Assembly (NCBI RefSeq): GCF_947179165.1
Contig: NC_077240.1
Location: 79,806,001-79,870,000 of the forward strand
From: Solanum dulcamara
Lineage: Eukaryota; Streptophyta; Magnoliopsida; Solanales; Solanaceae
Length of the DNA stretch: 64,000 nt
Direction of reading: 5' to 3'
The position numbers were made by a program, and so were the translations under genes. Shown piece after piece: positions 1 through 10,746 of the stretch. A model generated the notes under the pieces. The model did not search any database and was not told where the DNA came from. It was given only the letters and a program-made list of their open reading frames with translations. Position 1 is the first letter of the stretch, and the number at the start of each line of letters is the position of its first letter.

Positions 1-534
1 TAAAATGCTGACAAGCTACAACGGCTAGAAACTACCAAAATCGCCAAAATGCCAACGTATGTGCGAGGTACACACGGGCAACCTTCAAATCTGGCACCAA
101 ATCTTACCTCTGGTCATCTTGCTTCGCGCCTACCCACGTGCCTGCGTTGTTCCCAGATCCTTCCCCACACAGCTTGCCATTGTGGTTCAGTTTCCTAAGC
201 CCTTGCCCTTGCCCAACACTTAGCCCTCGAATTTGTTTAGCCACAACCATGCCACAATCACAACCTTCCCTTGCCTTAGGTTTGCCCAATCCTTGTCATC
301 CTTAGCCACATCTTGCCTTGTATACCTTAGCCACAACAACGCCAAGATCTTCATCAATTAAAATTTATCTTGACTAATTTTATTAGGTCTTAACTAAATT
401 CATCATATAAATCCTTAGTCAAGTTGAAACCACTTGAACCATCAAGCTAAAGGTCTAACAGAAATTAATGTCACTGTCACCTAGTCCTACATAACTTGGC
501 CCAAAAGTCTCTCTTAAGGCCCAAAATTTCATCT
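1..534. other. Upstream flank of NSE1, no gene seen
   Basis: No convincing coding region. The first 330 bases are unusually C-rich for this window, with many short variants of TTGCC, TTAGCC and CCACAA on the + strand; this may be the edge of an old retroelement, but no LTR ends or protein motif are visible. From about 495 the sequence becomes promoter-like, with two GGCCCA (site II type) motifs near 497 and 518 before the NSE1 start. Confidence 0.4.
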
Positions 535-580
535 TTTTCCCGCCACCATTCTTCTACTTATATATATATCTTCTTTCTTC
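495..580 (+). promoter_or_regulatory. NSE1 proximal promoter with E2F-type and site II motifs
   Basis: TTTCCCGCC at 536-544 matches the E2F consensus TTTSSCGC. Two GGCCCA motifs (near 497 and 518) lie upstream and a TATATATAT stretch follows near 559-567. The ATG of NSE1 is at 645, so the spacing suits a proximal promoter. E2F motifs are typical of plant S-phase genes; regulation by E2F here is inferred. Confidence 0.5.
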
Positions 581-644
581 TCCCTTTTTAAGGGTTTTTC
601 AAAATTTCCCTTTTTTTTCTGTGCAAATTCGAATTCGAATTCCA

Positions 645-3600
645 ATGGTGACGCTTTCATGGAGGCATCATACGCTAATTCAAGCTCTTCTAAGTCGAGG
701 TCCTCTTAAAGAAAAGGATTTTCAATCTATATTCACCAAAGTCACCGGGAAATCCCCAGGTTTTTTTTTGATTTTTTTTGGGCCATCTAATTTGATCAGT
801 TTTCGGTATTTTGAGCTTAATTCCAAGTACCCAGTTACTAATTTTTAGTTTATTTCTCAATTTTGTATTGGGTTTTTTTACTTTGTTGTGAAATCTCTGG
901 GTTTTTCTTCAAGTTTGTATTGGAGATTTTACTTTATCAAGGGTTTTTACATTGGTGTTCGATTTTGAGGATCCAATTACAAGTTTAGTTATTATCATCG
1001 TTGTATTGGATTTTATTTTTTCAAGGGTGTTATTGTTCATGTTGTAAAATAATATTCTCTGTTGTTGCTAACTTTTTGTTTATAGGTATTTGGGGGTTTC
1101 CAGTATCAATTAGTACAAGTTCAATCATTTTCATCCTTGTATTGGAATGTTATGTTGCTTGAACTCTGCAAAAATGTAGACGGGTGCGTGTCAGATCCTG
1201 CAAAAGTAGTGCATTTTTGGGGATCTGACACGAGTGTGGCAACAATTTTGGAGAGTCTAGGCAACTTAAATGAATCTGGTGTAGGAATAGAGCAGTTGAC
1301 GCTAGCTTTTTGTTCAAGTTAAATTAGAGTACTTTGGAGCTGATTTGGTACAATCTAGTTTAGTCATTTTCATCCTTGTAATGGATTTTTAATTTGTTAT
1401 GAAATTTCTGGTTTTGTACTTCATGTTTAAAATAAGACTCTTCAGTTCAGCGTTCAGGAAAGCATGAAGCGGAAAAAAGTGACGAGGCCCCACTTCACGC
1501 TTTAAGCGAAGCAAAGCGCGAAGCTTCATTGAAGTGTAAGTTAAAAGAAAAAAGACCAAAAATTAATAAAGACAATATATAAGCAAAATTTCAAATTAAA
1601 AACTCTAGATGCGTGAAAATCCTATAGAAACAGACCAGTAGTCAAACTAAACTGGGTCTCTTGAAATAAAAGGTCCTGGTTCTTTTTTTCCCCTTTGATC
1701 TACCTTTCAAGACTTAGAAAAAATTAAGCGTCGCTTCCTTTGCTTCGCGATCGTCACACTTCAGTGCTTCAGCTCGAAGCGACCGCTTCTCTTCACCTCC
1801 ATCGCTTCTAGTCTGCGAAGCGTGACTGGCTAGCATCGCTTCGCTTCATCGCTTAAAGTGATGAAGCACTCACTTTCCTAAACACTGCTTCAGTTTCTGC
1901 AAACTTTTTGTTTAGATATATGGGGGTTACAGTATCAATTTCGAGGAATTTCTTACAAGTTTATAATCCTGCAACTTATTTGAATGTTATGTTGCTCGGA
2001 CAAATGTGGACGGGTGTGCGTCTGATCCTGCAAAAGTAGTGCATTTTTGGGGATCCAACATTGGTGTGGCAACAATTTTGAGAGTCCGAGCAACTTAGTT
2101 TAAATGAATCTAATGTAGGAATAGAGCAGTTGACGCTAGCCTTTTGTTCAAGTAATATTAGAAACATGAACTCATCTGCCTTTTGAGAGCTGATTTAGAG
2201 TACTTTGGAGCTGATTTTGTACAATCTAGTTTAGTCATTTTCATCCTTGTAATGGATTTTTAATTTGTTGCGAAATTTCTGGTTTTATTCTTCATGTTTT
2301 AAAATAAGATTCACAGTTGTTGCAAACTTTTTGTTTAGATATGTTATGTTGCTTGAACTCTGCAAAAATGTAGACGGGTGCGTGTCAGATCCTGCAAAAG
2401 TAGTGCATTTTTGGGGATCTGACACGAGTGTGGCAACAATTTTGGAGAGTCTAGGCAACTTAAATGAATCTGGTGTAGGAATAGAGCAGTTGACGCTAGC
2501 TTTTTGTTCAAGTTAAATTAGAGTACTTTGGAGCTGATTTGGTACAATCTAGTTTAGTCATTTTCATCCTTGTAATGTGGATCTTTAATTTGTTACGAAA
2601 TTTCTGGTTTTATTCTTCATGTTTAAAATCAAAATTTCTCTTTTGTTGCTATTTTTTTGGCATAGATACTTGTGTTCCAGTATCAATTTCAAGGAACCCA
2701 ATTACCAGTTTAGTCATTTTTGTCCTTGTATTGGATTTTTACTTTGGTATGTTTCCTAGCATAAGATTTAACTAGCTCATGTGCTAATCCCATCTTAATG
2801 CTTATTCTCAAAAAAATAAAAGAAGGAATTGTTGCTCGTTGTTCATGGAAAAGGGTTGAGTTGAGTTCGTTTAGTAAATCCTTTTTTCTTCTTCTCCTTC
2901 TTCTATTCAAGGGATCTTTATTTAAAAATATAAACTTTTCCACTTTTGTTAGCTTTTTTTTATTGGTACAACTATTTCAGTTTCAATTCCAAGGACCTTG
3001 AAAGAAATTACAACTTTTGATTGATTATTGAAAGCTTTAGCTTATTGGATCCATATTATTTGTTCTCAAAAATTCGTTTCTTAGTGTATTTTCTGTGAAT
3101 CGACAGGACCAATTGTCCTGTTTTTTTGGGGGAGAAAAGGCAAATCCTTTGAGTTTTAGTTGATTTTCCTTTTCCCTATTTGGTTCCTAAGGCAGGAAGC
3201 AAGTGTTTATTTGGAGTTTTTTGTTCTTTTTCTTTGGATATAAGTATCATCAATTTGTTTAGTTTTCTGATTATCATGTTAAACTTAACTTAAATAAATA
3301 AAAATATTCTTGTTTGGTATCTGTGTGAAAACATATTTGTTCCTGATACTAATTTATGTCTATATTTCAGGTAGTCATCAGTCACTATTCAATGAATACC
3401 TGAGAAAGATAAACGAGGAGCTCACTTTTGTGCAGTTAGAGCTACGAGCATGTAGAAATCAGTATGATGGACAGGTGCATTATGGTGTTGTCAACAATGT
3501 TTCAGATGAGCAATCCAAACTTGGAACTAAATATTCAGTTCCTCAGATTGCTTTCTATAAAGGCATTGTGAGCTTTTCCTCCCTTTCTTTTTAGGTCTTT

Positions 3601-6467
3601 TGAACTGTGTCGATAATGTCCTTATTTGTTAGATAGTCGTCCTGTGTCCATATGAGGAAGTATCTCCATATTTTTTGTCAAGTAAGTTTCTTGCTTTGTG
3701 AGGGGGAATAGGATGTAAAAATGAAAATCTTCATTAGTCTATGGAGTAGAGAACAAGAACTGATTAGGTTGAATTGAATATAAAACAAAACTGCTGAATG
3801 TTACTTTTCTCTTACCTCCTCACCTCACCTCAAAGATGATGGGAAAAGGGAGCTTGCTGCAAATTTTAGCTGGCAGTTCCACCAAAAGGAGCAAAAACTG
3901 TTACTTTCTTCCCTTCCAAGTTTCAGCTTGAAAGAAGATCTACATGTTATTAGTCCTCTAAAACATAGAGTTTCATGCTTAAGCTTCATAGTAATGAATT
4001 GCTTATAATCCTGCAACTTATGTAATGAAATTGATATGAGAATAGAGCAGATGAGGCTATCCTTTTGTTCAAGTAATAGTACAAACATGAACTCGTCCAT
4101 CTTCTGGGAATAGAAGTAACAACAACAACAACAACATACCTAGTGTAATCCCACAAGTGGGATTTGGGGAGGATAGTTTGTACGCAACCAAACCCCTATC
4201 TTGTGGAGATAGATAGGTTGTTTCCGGTAGATCCTCGGCTCAAGTAAAACATATCAAAATCAAGTATGAAAAGAAAATATAGTAGCGAAGAAGTCATGCT
4301 GAAAATACCAGAGGAAGGAACAGTAGCAACACAAATAATACAATAATCAAAGCAAAGAACACAAGTAATGGAAAGCATAATACTAAGTTCAGTTAAAATA
4401 GAGTATTTTGGAGCTGACTTATGCAATCTAGTTATATACAAAATAATATTCAGGAGTCCCATTTGAAATCAAAAGTTGAAGTTGGTTGATCATTTACTTC
4501 ATATTAGCTCAAATTGTGGTTAGTGGAAAAGATTTGGTAGGCTTAATTTACTAATTTCTAATCTTGCTTCCTTTTTTGTTTGGAGAAAGAATTATTTGCT
4601 TCCCTTTTGTACGACGAATTTAAACTCATTGTGGTAAAGGAGAGAGTCAAATAACTGAAATTTGTTGGCTTCAGTAATTGATGTTTTCTCAAATCGACTA
4701 AGTTTCAGTCCTCAACTAGTTGGGATTTACTATATGAATTTTTCATTCATCTGTCCGTTCTTCTCTATTCAGGCTCATTTCAATCAATTATTTAGTAAAT
4801 TGTATATTTTGAGGTAACTTGTGGTCTCTACAATTGAAGGTTCTCTAAATTTCACTCTTATTCCAACAGTTTCATAGAATTCTCTAACGAGAATAAAAAG
4901 AATCCTGAAAACGTTGGGCCTAATGTATCTGTACGCAATAACTAAGCCTTACTTTTAATGATTTTCTTATATTATGTCTTTAGCTTAGACTGGTTAGTGT
5001 TTCTTAAAGAAAATAATATGAATATACGAAGATCTTTTTCTGACATAAATCTTTTAATAAGATTTATATGGTCACTGTACAAGTGCAGATTGAAGCAATT
5101 GTTCAAGATGCGGCAGCTCAGGGCGTTATTTCGACAATTGATGCACTGAACATACGGCTCGAAAATCAGGTTTTCTTACTTCCTAACAATAAATGGTAGG
5201 ATGTGGTTCTGGATTAAAAAAATCTATGTATAAACTTTGTAAATTTGCTTCTTGTTAGATCAGAGCTTTTTGTACTTCACATAGCTCCGATTTATATCTT
5301 TGCTGTAATCATAATTACTTTGCATCGGTCAACAGTTTCTAGCTGGAACAAAATCCCAATCTCAGGGAGGTCCAACACATATTCCTGCAGCATTTAGAAA
5401 TTTCTCAATGTCTCAAAAGGAGAAGACCCTTGAGGAACTTGCGAGGGACCGCTGGCTCACTCTAACAGATGGTAAGATAGGATTAGGAGTGCGTTCATTC
5501 CTTGATCTCAGAAGTTGGTTTTGCAGTAATGAGGTTCCTCCATGTGATGTTTGCAATGAAGCTGCTGTGAAGGTCTATTCTTCTTTAAATTTCTTCTCTT
5601 TAACTCCATTAGCACGAGTTTTTCCTTTCAAATTGGAGCACTTTGCCATTTTAACTGTAAACTCAGAAGATGGCCTTCCTATATACTGTACTTTGGTTTG
5701 ATAATATCACTAGAAACATCCATTCCCTCTCAAAGAAAGATGTTGATTTGTCTATGATTGACTATATGGCTGCTAGATCATCCAAACTCATGGTGGTATG
5801 ATTATTTTACCAGGCTGAGCTTTGCCAAAACGAAGGCTGTAATGTTCGTATCCATATGTACTGTCTGAGAATGAAGTTCTCCAAAAGCAAGGTATTCTTC
5901 TCTCCCCTAGTTGAATCCTACCATAATAGTTGAATTTCTATTAGCATCCATACAAGTTTAATCCTAGACTTAGAAACAGAAGAATGTGGACCCCTCTTCG
6001 TCAAAAGAAATGAGATTATTCTGGATATATGTATTAAAGATACTATTAACCATATTTGCCCGACGTGTAGGCAATCTAAAAAGCCGCATAATTGAACATA
6101 TAACCTGCAGAAAAGTGAGCTAATCCAACCAATCTTGTTATTTCAAAGGGAAAACACTGCAACGTTGATGACAGTCTCATCTATGCAGGCGATTGATGAA
6201 CTAAATTCTTGTTGAAACCATAATTTGCAGGCTGAAAAAGTTTGTCCCGGTTGTGGGACAAGATGGCATTATGACATTGCAAAAGTAGAAGCTCTGGATG
6301 AAGAAGAAGATGCATCTGCTCCTCCTGAGAGTCAGCAGCCTAGTGGACCGTCAACGAGAAAAAGGCTGAGGACTTGCGCAGGTATTGATGCTGATACTCT
6401 CGAGCCTGGATCATCTCAAAGTACGAGGGTGACTCGACGTTCTGTCCGTCTGAAAAGTTCAGGTTAA
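645..6467 (+). CDS. NSE1: NSE1, RING-type subunit of the SMC5/6 complex
   Basis: Six exons join in frame: 645-759, 3371-3567, 5089-5169, 5336-5572, 5814-5891 and 6231-6467, giving 314 residues, close to other plant NSE1 proteins. All introns are GT-AG. The N-terminal half (WRHHTLIQALLSRGPL, then NEYLRKINEEL and KLGTKYSVPQIAFYKG) is the NSE1 winged-helix region. The C-terminal half has a RING-like C4HC3 finger: C201, C204, C214, C219, H224, C227, C241, C244, ending CPGCGTRWHYD. The last ~65 residues are acidic then basic and look disordered. In other eukaryotes NSE1 pairs with NSE3 and acts as an E3 ligase within SMC5/6 in DNA repair and chromosome maintenance. The start at 645 is the first ATG and opens directly into conserved sequence. 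Intron 1 (2.6 kb) is packed with repeats. Confidence 0.93.
1150..1270. mobile_element. Foldback (palindromic) MITE, copy A
   Basis: About 120 bases forming a near-complete palindrome. The left arm starts TATGTTGCTTGAACTCTGC and the right arm ends with the imperfect reverse complement (AGAGTCTAGGCAACTTA). The inner arms GTGTCAGATCC and GGATCTGACAC pair around a centre reading AAAAGTAGTGCATTTTT. The same element appears at 1987-2100, 2344-2463 and 45931-46050. Confidence 0.7.
1448..1887. mobile_element. hAT-like non-autonomous element with 8-base target duplication
   Basis: Terminal inverted repeats CAGCGTTCAGGAAAG (left) and CTTTCCTAAACACTG (right, the inverse of CAGTGTTTAGGAAAG). It is flanked on both sides by the identical 8 bases CTTCAGTT (1440-1447 and 1888-1895). 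CAG-starting TIRs and an 8-base duplication are hallmarks of the hAT superfamily. The interior has repeated GAAGCG / CGCTTC motifs and no transposase ORF. Confidence 0.8.
1987..2100. mobile_element. Foldback MITE, copy B (diverged)
   Basis: Same palindromic element as at 1150-1270. This copy keeps the ancestral-looking ends TATGTTGCTCGGA and TCCGAGCAACTTA, which are reverse complements, with inner arms GATCCTGCAAAAGTAGTGCA and TTTTTGGGGATCCAACA. It has a small deletion in the left arm relative to copies A and C. Confidence 0.7.
2344..2463. mobile_element. Foldback MITE, copy C
   Basis: Virtually identical to copy A (1150-1270), including flanking intron sequence, so it arose by segmental duplication inside the intron and not by independent insertion. 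Confidence 0.7.
4113..4385 (-). mobile_element. TS-type SINE in NSE1 intron 2
   Basis: On the - strand this ends in a TTG-repeat tail (seen as CAACAACAACAACAACA near 4120). The body includes CCCACAAGTGGGATTTGGGG, TTGTGGAGATAGATAGGTTG and TCCTCGGCTCAAG. This is the 3' region typical of Solanaceae TS SINEs. It interrupts a duplicated intron segment: sequence left of 4113 and right of about 4388 is continuous in the sister copy at 2130-2225. Confidence 0.75.
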
Positions 6468-6673
6468 CAAATCTGGTTTGCTAGTTTTGGTGCTCATGTA
6501 CATCTGAGTATATGAAACTGGATATATTTTTGCACCCTACGAAACCAAATTCTAACATATGATTGTAGATTATAGAAGTATCCAGATTAGTATCTTAATC
6601 ATAGGGGTGGTTTTTGTTTACATCCAATAGTTTGTAAGGGATTCAATGCCGACTTTTGACAGAGATCAAACGG

Positions 6674-6801
6674 TTGTTCATGTATCTTTATCCTTGGAGG
6701 CTCAAGTAAATGCCCTGTTAGCTTATGTTTTCTCATATTGTTCATGTATCTTTATCCTTGGAGGCTCAAGTAAATGCCCGTTAGCTTATGTTTTCTCATA
6801 T
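6674..6801 (+). repeat. Two-copy 64-base tandem repeat downstream of NSE1
   Basis: TTGTTCATGTATCTTTATCC starts a 64-base unit present at 6674-6737 and again at 6738-6801, differing by about one base. It lies about 200 bases after the NSE1 stop, in the likely 3' UTR or just beyond. Confidence 0.8.
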
Positions 6802-7399
6802 GAATCTTTTGCCTGTAGCTATTGAGGATCCCATTTTTATACATGATTGAAAATCATCGAGGTACTTGCGCAATCATCACGCAAAACAAGAATTCTTCCC
6901 TTCACTAGTGAACTAGATCAAAGTTTTAACTCTATTCCAATACATTCCCTTGAATTAACTTATGAAATCAGCTACAACAATGAACCCAGTGATGTTTGCG
7001 TCCATGATTAAAAAAAAATGTGCCAAAAAAGAATGATCTTCAGTTATATAGCAAAACACAATTGAACTAATACTATATTTTTGAGAGTTTCATAACCTAT
7101 CAATCATTTTTCTTTTTTAAAAAGCTGAACTATGTATTTAAAACACGCCTCAAAATTGATTACACCAATAGGTGATAATAGTTTAGGTTAAGAAAAAGAG
7201 AATATCTCATAATTGAGGTGTTAAACTCACCAAGAAAAGTAATATAGCACCTATGTCAAATCCCCAGAAAATGCGAAGAATCAAAGCGATACAGGGTACA
7301 AGAATGCAGCTGTAAAAGTTAAGATTGTGTGTATTACTCAACAAGAAATTTGCAACTTAAACCAAATGCACTCTTTTTCAGCAAATCTACAATATTTCT

Positions 7400-7498
7400 A
7401 GAGGTGGCAATTGAGCGGTTGGATCAAATTTAGAGGGATCATAATGGATTAAAACAATAATTGGATCAAGACCCAATCCAAAAGATTTTGCCACCCCT
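7400..7498. mobile_element. Short TIR element (GAGGTGGCAA type)
   Basis: Left end AGAGGTGGCAATTGAGCGG and right end TTTTGCCACCCCT are inverted repeats. The internal text (AACAATAATTGGATCAAGAC) matches the larger element at 51271-51722, so this is an internally deleted relative of about 99 bases. Confidence 0.65.
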
Positions 7499-7632
7499 AA
7501 TTATATTTCCATACCAACTTCATCATTGAATCCAAAAGATTACAAAGGGGTAACAACAAAAATATACTAAACAAACATAAATTCATTACAAAAGTAAGAT
7601 ATACATATTTAAGAACTGGCAAAAATTAAGCC

Positions 7633-7781
7633 TCAATAGTGGAGATTTGCAACACCAATTGTTTTCCAGGTCTCGTTCATTTCCAGGTTCAAATCATTCA
7701 ACCTTCCAAAGGAAAAATGTCTGATAGCAAGAGCATTCAGGTAGCCACACTCTTCGAGAATTGATGATATAGTGGTAAGTT
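7633..7781 (-). other. Possible unidentified coding exon fragment
   Basis: Reading the - strand, a good acceptor (TATGCCTTAGCTTCAG) is followed by a 48-codon open frame ending in TGA at 7635-7633. The frame includes ISSILEECGYLNALAIRHF and the ending ETWKTIGVANLHY, which reads like real protein. I do not recognise the family. A second open stretch on the same strand (8105-8293, containing ACGRQAVFLYHN) may be related. No start exon was found, so this is probably a fragment or pseudogene. Its first 26 bases overlap one arm of the inverted repeat at 7756-8165. Confidence 0.25.
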
Positions 7782-8165
7782 CTGAAGCTAAGGCATAAGA
7801 AGATCATGAAGCAACTCACCCGAAGGTTCAAATCAATTAAAACACTTGACTTGGCAATTCAACTCTAGCCAAGAAAAATATATAATTACAAATGCATAAC
7901 ATTTCACTCTCTAACTTCTGAGCATGGTGTTGCATTTCACGAGTATATGAAAAATCAAATTTGTCAAAAGAAAAATAAGTTTGAGAAATCAACATAATGC
8001 TCAAACAATAAAGTGAAAAGTTACGTACTTATAATGAAGCATTCTCTTGGCTATAGTTGTATTGCCAAATCAAAGTGGTCAATTGATTTGAACATTCAAC
8101 TAGGTTACTTCATAAGTTTTTTTTGCCTCATCCTCCAAACCACTATATCATCAATTTCCGAAGAC
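7756..8165. repeat. Long inverted repeat with ~125-base arms
   Basis: Arm 1 (7756-7880) and the reverse complement of arm 2 (8043-8165) align along their length: TTCGAGAATTGATGATATAG against TTCGGAAATTGATGATATAG, then GTTCAAATCAATT in both, then GGCAATTCAACTCTAGCCAAG against GGCAATACAACTATAGCCAAG. The loop is about 160 bases. A transcript could fold into an imperfect hairpin. Confidence 0.65.
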
Positions 8166-8747
8166 TGATCATTGTGATACAAGAAAACAGCTTGTCTTCC
8201 ACATGCCCTGGTCGTACAAATAACTGAAACATGTCTTACTGCCAGCACAATCTGAAAACGTTTTAGGGAGAGGCATAGCACCAATTCCTTCAAATGAGCA
8301 ACAAGTTTTTAACTTTTGATTCCATTCAGCAACATCATACTTTTATGGGCACTTGCAGGAGTCTTCAATCAATTGGCTCCTGGATTCTTAATATGGAAAA
8401 GACCTAATAAATATTTTCAAATAAATCAAAAGCTCCACTCCAATATAACATCTTCTTCTTCAATCTAGTTTTGTAGTATGGAAGTAACAGGAAAGGCAAG
8501 TAAAGCACTGCAAACAGAGATCAATGACATTTAGTCAAATACCAATTCAGAAATTATTTGTAAGAATATACACAAACTTTGGGGAACATAACATAATGAT
8601 TGAACTTATCTAGTATGAAATAATGATAGTAATAATAATAATGACAATTTTAGTCCATTAAGCTTACATAATGGTTGTTATCGGTTCATTGCTACCAAAC
8701 CATACCATTGACGTGAAATACACTCTAGTTCAATTTATTTATCCTAT

Positions 8748-8907
8748 TTTGACTTGACACGAAGTTTAAGAAAGTAAACACGATTTTGAATCTTATGGTC
8801 ACGTAGAAAGTTGGAATTAATTAGTTGCCAAAAAAGGGAAGATGTGCTTTTTTTTAAACGGACTAAAAAAGTAAAGTAGGACAAACAAATTGAAACAGAG
8901 AGAGTAT
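8748..8907 (-). mobile_element. Stowaway-like MITE fragment
   Basis: It is the reverse-orientation relative of the element at 25590-25840. Its right edge reads AAACAAATTGAAACAGAGAG followed by AGTA, and the left part has TTGACTTGACACGAAGTTTA. The left terminal repeat is not clear, so it is probably truncated. Confidence 0.5.
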
Positions 8908-8951
8908 AGCTTATCGGGTCCTTAAATTGAAAAAGACTTGTTGGGTCTTTT

Positions 8952-9248
8952 TTAAATGGCAAATAGCAATTTTGGTGCATGTGTTATATGTTTATTCCAC
9001 TTTGGTCCTTGTATAATTCAATTAAGCATAATTAACCTTTAATTAATATAATCATGCAATTTTGATCCTTCAAACTAATGAAAGTTAAAAGTTAGGAATC
9101 ATTAAATTTTTAATTTCCATTAGTTTGAAGGATTAAAATCACATGGTTATATTAATTGAAAGCTAATTATGCTAAGTTGAATTAAGCAAGGATCAAAACT
9201 GGAATAAACCTATAACACGAAAGCTAAAATTGCTATTTGTCCTTTTTC
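8952..9248. mobile_element. Foldback MITE with ~125-base arms
   Basis: Left arm begins GGCAAATAGCAATTTTGG (near 8958) and runs to CCTTCAAACTAATG. The right arm begins CATTAGTTTGAAGG and ends AAAATTGCTATTTGTCC (9242). The arms are reverse complements with an estimated ~80% identity and leave only about 45 bases of loop. No coding capacity. Confidence 0.75.
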
Positions 9249-9648
9249 TATTGAAAAAGGACTCAATTTTTCCTCTTAAATAAAGAGGGACTATTTTTTG
9301 TGTTTGTGTTAAGAACATAGATTTTGGAGGTCTCAATTTTCTTATTTACACAAAGCCCCCTCAAGTTTTGAATGCCAAAAAAGTCACTTTGACCAAGTCA
9401 ATGGTAATTAATGGTTTAGATTGGACTATACTTACAAAAAACTAGTAGGTACGTATTAGAACTCCTAATATTACAAAAGTTGCACTACCACATTCAAATC
9501 ATTTCAATTTTTCATCTCTTATCTTCTTCCTTATGTTCTTTTAAGTACAATATTTTCTTTCTTGGTCTTATTTTTTTAATTTCATGTTCTCTTTTTATAC
9601 TACTTTGAAATGTGAGAAAAATATGAAGAAGAATGGATTTGAAAATTT

Positions 9649-9801
9649 ACTTTGTGACACAAAATTAACACAAATTGTGTGAGACTTCTTTTTATTTCAC
9701 GAGTTGATGGAGCCAAAGAGTAAGATTTGGGTCGCAGTGATTTGTGAAACAAAAAGAAACCTCACACAACTTACATTAGTTGTGTGAGACACAAAACAAA
9801 G
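9649..9801. repeat. Short foldback repeat
   Basis: ACTTTGTGACACAAAATTAA on the left pairs with TGTGTGAGACACAAAACAAAGT on the right; a second block, GTGTGAGACTTCTTTTTATT, pairs with AAACAAAAAGAAACCTCACAC. This gives arms of about 55-60 bases around a short loop. It may be a small MITE; no target duplication was recognised. Confidence 0.55.
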
Positions 9802-10470
9802 TTTCTTGTGGAATTTGATGAAAATAAAAAAAGTCAAGCACAAACAACCAGAGCATCTGTCAAGATATTTAAACATCTCCATAATATTTCAAACATCATG
9901 ATTGATGTTTGAAACATCTTTTGACATTTGCTTCGAACATTCTCACTCACGATGTTGAAACATTATGTTTCAAACATTTGGAAGCGGTGACATCTTTCCG
10001 AGAGATGTTTAAACATAATGCAAAACAATGACTTGAAAGAATTAAAGCAAAAGAAACTTTGAAATAGTTTGAAAATGGTAATGAAACTTTTATATTTAGC
10101 AACGTTTTAATAATAGAAGTTTTGGAGACAGCTGTTAAGGCAATGTAGGAGACTAACAGTCCAACAGAATTCCGAGGCATGTCATAGGTGCAAAAATAAA
10201 GTATAGGAGAGATTAGAATTTTGACACAAATAAGCACAAGTTGTTAAACTCAAAATATGTCTGCTTTCTTAGCTAACGACTTCCAAAAAGTTAAAATTTA
10301 AGCAGAATTAATTCTTCTCATAAGAAGTCTTAAATAATACAGATAAAATGAGTATCAAACATTAAAAAGCTGCTACTATAATAACACACACTTGCACTTT
10401 CAAGAACTCAAATAAATCATTTAACTCCCAATTCTTGTGTTTCTTATTTGTTCAAGCTATAATCTAACTG
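9802..10470. other. AT-rich intergenic stretch, short palindromes only
   Basis: No gene supported. It contains several copies of GATGTTTGAAACA-like text, including a compact palindrome around AAACATCATGATTGATGTTT (9889-9908). An open frame on the - strand (10237-9947) has no recognisable protein features. Confidence 0.4.
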
Positions 10471-10474
10471 AGAT

Positions 10475-10680
10475 TTTTACAAATTTAGGCCACAACTCAT
10501 TGACAAGTAAAGCAAATTACACAACAAAGATTGAAACTTTGTGAATTAAGAAAATGTAAAGAGCTTGTACAAATTTAGGACACAACTCATTAACAAGTAA
10601 AGCAAATTACACTACAAACTCTGTGCATTAAGAAAACATAAAGAGTTTGTACAAATTTAGGACACAACTCATTAACATGC
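10475..10680 (+). repeat. ~95-base tandem repeat, two and a half copies
   Basis: The phrase ACAAATTTAGGACACAACTC with following AACAAGTAAAGCAAATTACA recurs near 10480, 10567 and 10650. Between copies lies TGTGAATTAAGAAAATGTAAAG or a close variant. It directly precedes the SINE-derived array. Confidence 0.7.
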
Positions 10681-10746
10681 CGTGGAGAACAAATAATTTA
10701 TTCAGAACCCTCTAACAAAAGCATAAACTAAAAATTCTAGTTCCAC

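Larger units (their letters stand above)
850..2760 (+). repeat. Duplicated segments building NSE1 intron 1
   Basis: The intron is a patchwork of a repeated unit that contains the phrases CAGTATCAATT, TTTCATCCTTGTA, ATGGATTTTTAATTTG and CAAACTTTTTGTTTAGATAT. Full units lie at about 1085-1450, 1905-2300 and 2300-2660, with partial units near 960-1080 and 2660-2760. The segments 1147-1400 and 2341-2595 are almost identical over about 250 bases, so that duplication is recent. A diverged further copy occurs in intron 2 (4005-4110 continuing at 4390-4435), split by a SINE. Confidence 0.75.

Noticed and set aside
104..289. Open frame on the - strand near the window start
   Set aside because: C/G-skewed low-complexity sequence with no domain; the frame follows from composition.
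1137..1322. Identical ~56-residue open frames at 1137-1322 and 2265-2516
   Set aside because: They lie inside the palindromic foldback element and duplicated intron flank; identity reflects DNA duplication, not protein conservation.
9947..10237. 96-codon - strand frame in intergenic DNA
   Set aside because: No recognisable domain or splice context and surrounded by short palindromic repeats.
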